Source: Choristoneura fumiferana
Taxonomy: Eukaryota; Arthropoda; Insecta; Lepidoptera; Tortricidae
Direction of reading: 5' to 3'
DNA length: 64,000 bases
Assembly (NCBI RefSeq): GCF_025370935.1
Contig: NC_133481.1
Coordinates: 7,548,902 to 7,612,901, forward strand
Part shown: positions 19,906-29,978 of the stretch, piece by piece
How positions within the stretch are numbered: position 1 is the stretch's first letter
How the letters are laid out: each line of letters begins with the position of its first letter
Position numbers and translations under genes: made by a program
Notes under the pieces: model-generated
What the model saw: the letters and a program-made list of their open reading frames with translations, nothing else
Told to the model about the DNA's origin: nothing
Databases searched by the model: none

Positions 19906-20726
19906 TTAAGAAACATTAATAGGTAATGTAATTTTAATAACAAGAGATCTCTTAGTTAAATAAAAAGAGTTGGCAAAAGCCAGGCAAAGCCGCGGCTATG
20001 AACTAGTCGGGTTGTTAGAGGATCGCGGCGGGAGCTGGCAACAGTTCAGTTTTCTCATTAAAACTTTGTCATTAAACTAGGCGGGGCGCTATTCTCAACC
20101 CATAATTTATTAATAGAAGATTTAGATACAATCTATTGATGTTTTTCCGTCGTGTTTTGTCGGATAAGTTTGTATTTATATTGCTATCTCAATTAGCTCC
20201 AGAAAACTTCAGTAATAATATATAAGCTGGTTGAGAAAGCAAGATAACGAACTCTTCCAAAAAATAACGATGGGCGTTTTCAAAAAAGAAGTGTAGGTAC
20301 CTACCCTTATTTTTTTTTCGAAATTTTGGATGTGTATGTGTGTGTGTATGTGGTATTACTCGTGTGTGTTAGCGTGATAAGTCCTGTGTGTGGTGCTATG
20401 AGTGAAAATCACGAAAGTTTAAAACGATATAAAATTTTATGAGTCAGTTTTGTCACGCCCATGTCGCCCATACTGAAGTGTATGAAAAAAACGTCGCCAA
20501 ACTGTCATTTTTATGGGGATTTTTTTTCCATCGAAATCGATTGTGCTCTTGATTCTGAGTAGGAAAAATAATGTTTTTCCAAAATTTAAAAAAAAGCAAG
20601 GGTGCACTTTTTTTGAAATGGTTCGATTGCAAAACATTACATTACTTATCTAAGTAATTTATCCGTGGCTTCGTACCCGCAATAAATCATTAGATCCAGC
20701 AGTTGAATTGGAATTCCGAGTAGCAG
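19906..20726. other. Unassigned stretch
   Basis: Contains a (GT)n-like patch at 20330-20390 and, at 20400-20425, the word 'gaaaatcacgaaagtttaaa', which is the inverse of the tip of the inserted element at 22546-23136, so a related TIR terminus is present. No gene supported. Confidence 0.35.
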
Positions 20727-20890
20727 TGCTTGCACAGCCGGTGAAATTACTGGCACTTGCGCTATCCCATCTTAGGCCTCTAGGTTGGCAACGAATCTGC
20801 AATTCCCCTGGTGTTGCTGGTGTCTATGGGCGGTGGTGATCTCTTACCATCAGGAGACCCACTTGCTCGTTTGCCATCCAGTCGAATAAA
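20727..20890 (+). repeat. Repeat C tail, 5' truncated
   Basis: Shares 'gccggtgaaattactggcac', 'tgtctatgggcggtgg' and 'gcccacttgctcg'-type ends with the copy at 59918-60188; ends in an A-rich tail. Confidence 0.65.
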
Positions 20891-21800
20891 AAAAGTAAAA
20901 TTCTCGCTGGAATTCCCAAAAATTACATCGTGGTCTTTATAGACTTATATAGATTGCATTTGACTCAATTGTATGACTCAAACCCGGACCACAAGTTTCG
21001 TCGTCAACATCTCTAAGCACTGGGCTATGCGGTAGTCCAACAACAATGTAAGTAACATAAAACCATTTAAAACATTATCACTCGACTCGACTCTAAGTCA
21101 AAACGCTCGCATTTTGCGTCCGCTTTCAGAATACCCCCCAATGTTCGCAAATTAGTTCAATTACGAACAAAATGGCGGAGGTGTGCATTACGATCGTCGC
21201 GAAGCAAAACGTAGTAACTCCATCAACCGTAACTCGAAAAATAAAACTTTACGTAATTGGTTATAAGGTCGTTTTTTAAAGAGAAGTGTAATGCAGTTAT
21301 TATGAATGTTTTTGTGATGATTACTTGGGTGTTTGTTAAAACACTCGAATCTAAATATAAATTTAATGAGAATATAAATTTTACCAATTTAGTTTTCGAT
21401 GATCTTTTTGTTTCTAGCTTTTTACCCTTTGAAATTGATGCCAAATAAAGACTATCACATCAATTGTGTAAATCAATAGGTACATAATATCTTCTGCGTG
21501 AAATCAAAAGACAATTGCTCAAAACAAATAACTGTCAAGACAATAAGATTATTAAAAAAAATATATTTCTGTTGTAAACTTATATTTTGGAAAAAAAATT
21601 GAATGATATAGTATAAATCATGTAACAAAGCATCTTCATTATCAAATTTATCTCGAAATGGACTTAAAAACGCGATAATAAAACTTTAATTATTGGTCAT
21701 CACATCACATAAACTATTGTCACTGCTCTGTTAACCATTGCCAAAAGACAATAAATTAAGAAAAAAAACCTTGTAAAGAGTTCAAATTATAAAATTAAAT
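20891..21800. other. AT-rich stretch without a supported gene
   Basis: A SINE-A relic head in reverse lies at 20965-21040. Opposite-strand open frames of about 63 and 73 codons overlap at 21223-21448 and are uninformative, so neither is called. Confidence 0.35.
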
Positions 21801-21804
21801 TGGC

Positions 21805-21930
21805 TCGAATCCATTGGCCGGGTTTCAGCCAATGAGCGCGCGGCCCGCGGGAGGCGGGAAGCGGCAAACGTCACATGCAAATGAGTGATTTTTTTTTAAG
21901 AAACTCGTTTCCCGCGCTCATTTTGTTTAC
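21805..21930. promoter_or_regulatory. Compact promoter-like island (CCAAT, octamer, two E2F-like sites)
   Basis: A GC-rich island in AT-rich surroundings holds 'ccattggcc' and 'agccaatgag' (CCAAT boxes in both orientations), 'ggcgggaag' at 21853-21861 and 'tttcccgcg' at 21908-21916 (E2F-like sites facing each other), and the octamer 'atgcaaat' at 21885-21892. This combination is seen in promoters of histone, replication and small-RNA genes. No obvious gene start adjoins it, so the regulated transcript is unknown. Motif matching was by eye. Confidence 0.4.
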
Positions 21931-22189
21931 GGCCAGTGAGGAAATGGTTATTTTATTCCAATTTACTGCGGTTTTACGATGATGCGTGGCTGTTTGGAGA
22001 AGTGCTTAAGACTTTAGCTCGGTCATTTTCTTTAAATATCTTATGGTTAGGCACCGCTTTGTTTATATGACGTTTGGATACGTTTTTGTAATTTTGTTTA
22101 TTACGTTGAATGAATACCTATAGTATAGTAGGTATCCATATATAAGGCATCTAATGCACTTAGGACTAGTTATTCTGTGACTTAGGTAC

Positions 22190-22318
22190 AGACGAACAAA
22201 CTGAATCAAGTGCCAGGGTGGACCCTTTGTGCTAACGATGTCATGTTGACATCCCATACTTTTGTCAAGGAAATCATAGTGAAATTAATTATTAAAAGGT
22301 TCCACTCTGGTAGGTACA
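22190..22318. mobile_element. MITE, family P3, copy 2
   Basis: Outer arms 'gtgccagggtggaccctttg' and 'aaggttccactctgg' with 'tcaaggaaatcatag' inside; related to 6078-6206. Confidence 0.55.
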
Positions 22319-22374
22319 GTCGAGTTCATAAACTCGATTGTTTGACTTAACAGAGTTCTTGACCATTAGACTTC

Positions 22375-23455
22375 TTAGGGTTCGGTATCCAAAGGGTGCC
22401 AACGGAACCCTGTTACTGAGACTCCGCTGTCTGTCTGTCTGTCCGTCCGTCCGTCCGTCCGTCTGTCACAGAGCTCTATCTCTTGAGTCGTAATAGCTAG
22501 AGGCTTGAAATTTTCACAGATAATTACTGTGGCCGCTATGACAACAATGTTTTAAACTTTCGTGATTTTCACTAATAATTATCTCGACGTTTAAACCACG
22601 TTACGAGTAGACTGAAGTGTGGGGTGTGAAGTCTGCCTAGCAGCAGCGCGAGTCCTTCGAACTACCCGCACTTGGTGATTTATTTGTCACCCATCACACC
22701 GACGAAACACAGCTAACAACGTCCAATTACAATCCCAAAATCCTCTCCACGGAACGTCATTTCTACTCAAGAATGGTACGTGAAATATAAAACACAAAAA
22801 TTTCAACCGGGACGATGGATATAAGCTTTCGTCTTCATGGAATCCTGTTATAGATAAGTGTCGGCGTTGGATGAATGTTCGGAGGGACGATCGGACGTTG
22901 TTAGCGTTGTGTGTCGGTGTAGGTATGGGGTGACAAATAAAAATGACCAAGTGTGGGTAGTTCGAGATACGAGTGCGGTAATCTTTGTGATCAAGTGCAG
23001 GTAGTTCGAAGGACTCGCGCTGATAGACAGACTTGACACCCTACTTCAGTCTACTCATGACCACGGCCACTGTCACGTGGTAGAAACGTCGATGTATATT
23101 ACTCATGTTTTTAACTTGATTAGTGGTATTTTGACTATAACAACAAAATACTATAAACAGAATAAAATAGATATATTTAATAGGGGCTCCCATGCAACAA
23201 ACATGTTTTTTTTGCCGTTTTTTGCTTATATTAATAACGGCAAACAGGTAGACGCATGAAATATTCACAGAATATATTTAGCTGTATAATCAATTTAAAA
23301 ATAAATAATTTAATTAAAATAGAACAAATATTAAGGGGGCTCCCATACAACAAACTTGTTTTTTGCCGTTTTTTTTGCTAATGTCTAATGTGTAAAGATA
23401 ATAGTACGGAACCCTTCGTGTGCAATCCGACTCGTACTTGGCCAGTTTTTCTTTT
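22375..23455 (+). repeat. Repeat J, split by a TIR element
   Basis: The left part (22375-22545) has 'agggttcggtatccaaaggg', 'actccgctgtctgtctg' and a CTGT/CCGT microsatellite; the right part (23137-23455) has 'tataaacagaataaaatag', 'ggggctcccatgcaacaaac' (repeated at 23335) and 'ttggccagtttttc'. These are consecutive parts of one dispersed repeat, interrupted between 'gctatgacaac' and 'tataacaacaaa'. Confidence 0.55.
22546..23136. mobile_element. Non-autonomous TIR element nested in repeat J
   Basis: Long inverted arms: left 'gagtagactgaagtgtgggg' to 'gcgcgagtccttcgaactac' (22602-22679), right 'gtagttcgaaggactcgcgc' to 'cttcagtctactc' (22989-23058), with further matching sequence outside ('cgacgtttaaaccacg' / 'cgtggtagaaacgtcg'). 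No transposase frame. The words 'aacaa' and 'aacaac' at the borders may be part of a short target duplication. Confidence 0.65.
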
Positions 23456-23477
23456 TTAAGGCAGCTAGGTTTTTTAT

Positions 23478-23511
<34 letters not shown>

Positions 23512-23677
23512 GCCCGCACGGTTTGTGCACTGTGGCCCGGGGTAAAAACGGGGAAACGGGTAAAGGTTTTAAAAATCATCGGTAGGAACGGAATTTGGAA
23601 TATTGAATAAAAAATCAGGTGTTAAAGGAATAGGATATTAGAAGAGGAAAAATATATATACATATAAGTTGTATTGT

Positions 23678-26600
23678 CTAAATTTTAATATCATTACATA
23701 GGATAAAATCTGCTAAAAGTTGATATACATGGAGGTCAGCTGTTGAAAGTAAGCAGGATATGGATGAAGGGAAAGGAACTTGAAGAGAAATGAGACCTTT
23801 GACAAGAGCTGATCGGTCGCGCCGAAAGCAAACAAAGATGATGTGGTTTAAATCAGCTTCTTCATATCCACATTCGCATGTGGGGCTGTCAATAATATTG
23901 AGCTTAGCAAGGTGAGCTGGGGTGCAAACATGACCCAGTCGCATACGAGTCAGTATTGTTGTAACCTTTTTACCGAATCTCAGTTTCCAAAACCAGGGCT
24001 TTATGGGTATAGAGGTTGGATGGCACGATAATGACGACCCTTAGAACCGTCTTGGGCCCAGGATTCACCCCAGGATTCCCTGAGGTAAATCCCAGGAAGA
24101 GCTATCAAGTCATGCGCGTAGTTTCTAAAAATATTCACATCTCCACTCTCCACTGCCTCATTGGCTATTCTGTCTACTCTCTCATTTCCAGATATCCCAC
24201 AGTGAGCTGGAACCCACGCGAAGGACACGGAATAGTTTTATTTAAACATGTCAGTAACAGATTTCTAACTTCAGAAATGATCGGAAATTGGTAATGTGAA
24301 CCGAATGGGAACCGGGCCAGAGCTTGCAAGGAACTGAAAGAATCTGTAAAAATAACAGTTTTACTGAGTTTCATTAGGATGATGTATTCTATTGCTTTCG
24401 CTAGGCCGAGACATTCGCCTGTAAACACAGAGGATTCAGGAGGGAGTTTGGTTTTCTGAACAATATTGTAATTTGAGTGTAGCACGCCCACACCTACGCA
24501 GCCATCTTTAGAATGTTTAGACGCATCTGTAAATATCCGATGCCATCGTGGCCATTTGGTATCAGCAATGTAGTTGAATGATAACTTTTGGTTCTTCTCA
24601 GTCTTGACAAGACCCATGCTTAAATGGATATCAGGAGAAATGGTAAGGGAATAGTAACTATATTTGAACAATGGATTACAATTCGTTTGATGAGTAGGGG
24701 CCTTAAGAGAGGTGAATCTATTATAACTTTGAACTAAACATGGTGAACGTTTATTTTTCCAGAAGCTACTAGTGGGGATTACAGAAGCCAGGCAAGTTAG
24801 TTTTGGTGTTAAGATATGGTTATTAAATTGAACACAGCGAAATAGGAATTTGTCCGACAGAAATTGTCGTCTTAAGTTTAATGGGGGCTCTGCACATTCA
24901 GCTCTCATACAGTTGATTGGACTTGATTTCATGGCTCCTAGGATTATTCTCATTGCTTTTGTTTGAATACTATCCAGTTTTTTGAAAGCAGCAACATTAC
25001 CTGGTTCCAATAAGAAAGTACCATAGTCCATAACACTTCTAATTATTGCATTATAGATCAGTTTTAGTGAGTATGAATGAGCTCCCCACCAGATGCCCGA
25101 TAGGCATCTAAGAATATTTAAATTTCGTTCACATTTCGCTGTGACATATTCACAGTGAGGTACACCAGTAAGTTTGGAATCTAGTATTACTCCTAAGAAT
25201 TTAACATCGTTTGTTGGTTGAATCAAGATACTATTGAACTTTACCTGAACTGGGGGAGGGATACGCATTCTAGTAAACAATACAACTTTACTCTTTGGAA
25301 CAGACAAGTCTAAACCGTTCCTGTTTAACCATGTTTTTAAAAGAGAAAGAGTGGAAGTTAGAACTTGGCAACTGTTTTCAATTGATTTACCTGATTTGTA
25401 TATAAGAAGGTCGTCTGCGTATTGGAGCACGTTAGTTGATGCCTTCAATGAAGTTTCTAGATCATAGGTATAGATGTTGTATAGCAACGGACTCAGTACT
25501 GAACCCTGTGGTAATCCTCTCCATACTGTTCGAGATAGTTTGACATCATCAATAAACAAATTTAAATATCTTTCACGTAGCATATTAATTATAAAATTTA
25601 ACAAAATAGGTGGCACATTTAAATAACGCATTTTTTCCCCGAGGACCGATATAAGGACGTTGTCATAAGCTGAGCTTATATCTAAGAAAGTGGCTACTAC
25701 AGATTCATTGTTCGAGAAAGCTAGTCTTATGTCTGTTGTGAATATTGCCAAGCTATCTATTGTGCTTCTACTTTTCCGAAAACCAAACTGCGAGGTTGCT
25801 AATAGGTTTTTACTCTCTAGAAACCATTCAAGACGGTTTTTCACTAAATGCTCTGTTATTTTCATTAAAACTGAAGAAAGGACTATAGGTCTGTAAGAAG
25901 AGGGATCATCTGCCGGTTTATTCTGTTTCAAAATAGGGATAACCGATTGAGTGATCCAAGACTTAGGAATGTACCCAGAAATCATAATGGTATTTATGAT
26001 ATCTAGGTACAGCAGCAGTACACGGTCCGAAAGGTTTTTCAAAAATGAATATGGAATACCATCTTCTCCTGGAGTAGAGTCTTTTAAATTATTAAGAACA
26101 CCTTTAAGTTCAATCAGAGAAAAAGGAGAGTTTAACCCAGACGGGTCATTGGCTATGTAACCAGGAATAGATATTGGAGTGAAATCCTGTTCAGGTACAG
26201 AAGGGGGGGCAAGATTGTCCATGAACTGATCAGCTAGTGTTAACGGTAATCTGGAAGAGGGTGAATTATTATAGGCAGATCTAAATCTGCGAATATTTCG
26301 CCAGACCTCCGACGGGCTGACATCTGGGCTAATGGATGCACAAAATGATTGCCAACCGTCATATTTCTTTTTCTTAAATAATTTTTTAGCACAACGGGCA
26401 GATTCCAAATACAACTCAAAATTTTCGTCTGACATCTCATCACAGTATTTTTTTTCAGCATGTTTTCTTGCCTTGATTGCAGCTGTACATTCATGATCCC
26501 ACCAGGGAGGTGAAGGAATTAGAGACCGGTTCTTAGCTTTAGTACAAAAGGTTTCATCGGCAGCTTCGATAAGAACGTTACTTAAAATTTCGGCAGAAAT

Positions 26601-27376
26601 CTGGTTACCTACTTGTGAGTAGCAACTGGTTTTCTGTTCTACTCTTTCGTTAAATAATTCCCAATCAGCGTTCAGTAACCTGTATTTAAAACGAGGAGAG
26701 CGAATGGTTTTGGTAGGTTTATGTGAGGGAAAAGTAATTATTAGTGGGAAGTGGTCACTACCATATGAAGATGCAAGAGGATGCCAGTCCAAAGTCGATG
26801 CTAAATCAGGCGAACACAAGGATAGATCAGGGGCACTTGCACTTTCGTTTGGACCAGTCAAACGAGTTGGTGATCCAGTATTTAGAATACAGATACAATG
26901 AGAATCTATAATATTTAGCAATTGCTCTCCGTAGTAGTTAGAGGAAGTACTTCCCCAAGATTGATGTTGACAATTAAAATCCCCTAAGACTAAGAATGGT
27001 TTTGGAGGATGGAGAATAGTTGGTTAAGATGAGAAAAAATATTTACATTTGGACGAGAGAAATAAATAGACACTATACAAATTTTATTTACAATAGCAGC
27101 GATGACTGAGAAGTCATCGCTGAATGAGGGAAGTGGAAATTCCCTATAGGGGAGATTATTTCTGATGACTATGGCAACACCGCCATAGCCGTCAGGTCTG
27201 TCTTGTCGGAGAATGACATAACCTGGAATTCGAAATGTTAATTCCGGGCGAAGCCATGTTTCCGACAAAGTTGAGACAAATGGTTTAAATTTATTATGCA
27301 AATGGATTAAATCATTTTTATTGCAGACAGCGCTTCTACAATTCCACTGGATTATTTGTTCGCGTTCGTGAGGCAT
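23678..27376 (-). pseudogene. LINE ORF2: endonuclease, reverse transcriptase, RNase H (frameshifted)
   Basis: Begins at about 27376 (overlapping the ORF1 end by ~40 nt) with an AP-endonuclease N-terminus (QWNCRS, SETW, GGVAIVIRN), shifts frame near 27005 just before the GDFN motif, and continues as a 915-codon open frame (24174-26921). That frame has SDHFPL at residue 55, reverse transcriptase motifs YRPIVLSS, FGFRKSRST, FLDISSAYD, GLPQGSVLSPLL and YADD at 501-504, then RNase H (FTDASKHSKDG, GECLGL, FTDS). A second shift near 24215 precedes WVPAHCGISGNE, the last RNase H motif. A third, near 23990, precedes the C-terminal cysteine/histidine segment (CTPAHL, CECG, LNH). The catalytic residues remain, so decay is recent in the centre. 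Confidence 0.88.
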
Positions 27377-28995
27377 AAGAAGATTTTAACTGGGTCAATG
27401 AATCAATAGTTGGGCGGCGTTGTTCGGTTACATTGTTCTGGTTGGAGTTAGAAATGGATTTTATTTCAGTTAGCAGTTGGATTACATCAGAGATTGAGAA
27501 CATCGTTTCACTATTGTTTGAGTTACCGTTTAAGGCGACTCCATTAGAAGGAGGGGGAGCATCGTAGTCCTTTATCAAATTAAAGTGTTCTCTTTTGTTA
27601 TACCCCAGACGTTTTGGTCTAGGGGATGAAGGTTTAGCGAATGTTGTTTTCCTGTAAGATCTACTATAAGATGGAATTGAAGGAGAGGAAGGTGATGCAG
27701 GTGACACAGGAGAATTAGGAGTATTCTGCAAATTCGATAACTTAACTATGTCAGCAAAAGATTTTGAAACTGGTTCATGTGCTTTATTTGCTTCTGTGTA
27801 AGACACACATCTCTGAGCCATGTATAATTTAATCTTGGTCTGTCTTTCGTATTCTGGACACTTCCTGTTTGTAGCAAAGTGCAACCCAGAACACAAGCAA
27901 CAATATGCAGAATCATCCTCAATATCGCATGTGTCTCCAGTATGGCCTTGGCCACACTTGTAGCAGCGGGGGCGAGAGTTACATTTTGTCTTAGTGTGAC
28001 CAAACCGGCAACAAGAATAACACTGAATAGTGGGGTATGAGTAGAGTTCCACAGGCAAGGCATTATAACATACAAATACATGTTTAGTAGGGCTTGACCA
28101 TCAAAAGTTATCACAATAGTCTGTGAAGGCTTCCACTCGGGAGGAGTACTGTTTCGCACTTTGTAATTTAGACGCCTAATTTTAATGATTTTGCCACTGC
28201 CCACGGGCAGTGAGATATTGTCCAATATCTCCTCGGGAGACCATTCCGCAGGCACTCCACGCACCAGGCCCATTCGGGTCACATTAAAGGAAGGAATAAA
28301 AGATTTGAAATTATTCCTAGCCAAGCATGGGTTATTAATAAATCATTAGCATATTTGTATTCTGAGAATGATAATGAAATTCGGTTCCTGCCTATCCTTT
28401 TAATACTGCCATTAATTATGTTTTTAATAGAACTTTGTTTGAGGAAATAACCGAATTGTACGGGATGCAGGGATGGGATTTCCTTATCTGTTGCTATTTT
28501 TTGGACATGGACTACAAAAGGCCCTATGTCATATGCTTCATATAATGATCTGCCTATGGACACAGGAGGGTGAGAGGCGTTAACTGGATTATTTGGAGAC
28601 TGAGAAACCTCTGATGGAGGTGGTTGGTATTGATGGATATTGGTGGAAATTGTATTTGTTGACATTACTGTGCTTGGGAAACCGTCAAGACTTTTAGCAT
28701 TGCTAAGCTCAGTATCAATTAAGGGAATTTCTGGGAGTTGACATGAACAGTCAGTATCCTTAAGTTTGGTTCGGCGCATCGGATCACATCTTTTTTTCCT
28801 TTTGTTGCAGTGTTTGCATATTTTGTTGGGTCGCGCTCTTTTCCGATCGCTTCGTTGATCCACATCAGTGTCCATGCTGGACTCATCCAATTTTGAAAAC
28901 TTACTGGACTCATCCAATTTTGAAAACATATTATCAATAGTAATATTATAAGCTACCTCTGGGGGCGAGCCCCCGATGTCCGGGGGCTCGTTCAT
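27336..28995 (-). pseudogene. LINE ORF1: zinc-knuckle RNA-binding protein (frameshifted)
   Basis: Starts at ATG 28993-28995. The N-terminus is charged with a cysteine cluster (KICKHCNKRKKRC) and an in-frame 27-bp tandem duplication (SKLDESSKF, 28880-28935). The frame shifts near 28320 to a segment with TRMGLVRGVPAEWS, typical of insect LINE ORF1 proteins, and again near 28065 to three CCHC-type knuckles (CYSCCRFGHTKTKC, CYKCGQGHTGDTC, CCLCSGLHFATNRKC). The tail is Ser/Pro-rich. ORF1 products bind element RNA into particles. Two frameshifts mean no intact product. Confidence 0.85.
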
Positions 28996-29000
28996 ATTGT

Positions 29001-29933
29001 GGCCTGACTCCAGGCCTTGAGGAAAATTAGTTTTAAAAACTTACCAAATACCGTAGAAATATATACACAAATGAATAACAAAGTAATTACATTAAACTAA
29101 TACATACAATTATATACAAAACTGATCTTTTATACAAGTTAAATTAAATTTTAAAAGTTCGCTAGAAAAACACTCCCGCCACGACCAACGTTTCCCGCGC
29201 TTTTTTCTATTTATATTTCGCGAATGGTTTCACATCGATACGTGTTGGAGACCCTTAGAAGAAGTACTATTGCTACGCGCGTAGCGTTCGTAGCGTCATC
29301 GCTTCTGCTACGACGGAATTTATTCGTTATATTATCCAACCGAAGCAATGGAGGTCTATAGGGGAGTCTATGTCCAACAGTGGACGTCCTACGGCTGACA
29401 TCATGATGATGATGATGTGATGTTTTCTTCTGAAAATACACAAAATAAATCGTGGTCTTCATTCACGTTTCATAAAAAGCACCCACGCAAAATTTCACGT
29501 TTCTAGTAGGGGTTTGTGTGGATAGAGTTTGTGTAGGGTAGGATAGGGTAGGGACTGAGCGGTTAAGATTTGGGCTTTGACGAGTGTCAATCGTTGTGCG
29601 AAGTCGGGATAAAAGTACAATACTTAGTACTTGTAGAGGTCAAAATTCACTTAAAAGTTAGACTTAAGGAAAAAAATGTTTAATAATATTGATGAGATGA
29701 CATTACATAATTAAAAGCATTATACGCTTTGATAAAAGGCTGCGCTAGAAGCTAGGTTACCTTCTAAGCTATGTATACCTACGTAAGCAAACGCGCGGTC
29801 ATTGACCGTAAGCGTGTTTAATTCTATGCCTACAAAAGCTCCGAGTCAATCACATTGCTCGAAAAATGAAATTACTTATACCTACCTATTAAAAACTAAG
29901 AATGAAGCTCAAACAGAAGAAACAAAATACAAG
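29001..29933. other. Stretch between the LINE and the assembly gap
   Basis: It may include the undefined 5' region of the LINE. 'gtttcccgcgctttttt' near 29187 is another E2F-like word. At 29340-29415 a repeat piece 'ggagtctatgtccaacagtg' then (GAT)n resembles the one at 46067-46115. Nothing coding is supported, and no downstream aminopeptidase exon was found here. Confidence 0.4.
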
Positions 29934-29943
29934 NNNNNNNNNN
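29934..29943. other. Assembly gap (10 N)
   Basis: Ten undetermined bases, only 35 bp beyond the splice donor of the HEXXH exon. A fixed-length N run usually marks a join of unknown size, so order and distance across it are unreliable. Confidence 0.98.
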
Positions 29944-29978
29944 AATATTATGTACAAATATATTATGAAAGTACCCAC

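Larger units (their letters stand above)
23480..29000 (-). mobile_element. Non-LTR retrotransposon (I/Jockey-like LINE), inactive copy
   Basis: Minus-strand element ending in a 29-base poly(A) (seen as T run 23480-23508). It carries ORF1 with zinc knuckles and ORF2 with AP endonuclease, reverse transcriptase and RNase H. An RNase H domain together with the three-knuckle ORF1 points to the I-type group, while the plain poly(A) end is more Jockey-like, so the clade is left open. At least two frameshifts in ORF1 and three in ORF2 make it non-functional. The 5' end is not defined; it lies beyond 28995. Confidence 0.88.

Noticed and set aside
21223..21448. Opposite-strand frames of 63 and 73 codons
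   Set aside because: Mutually antisense, AT-rich, low-complexity and without support; one cannot be preferred over the other.
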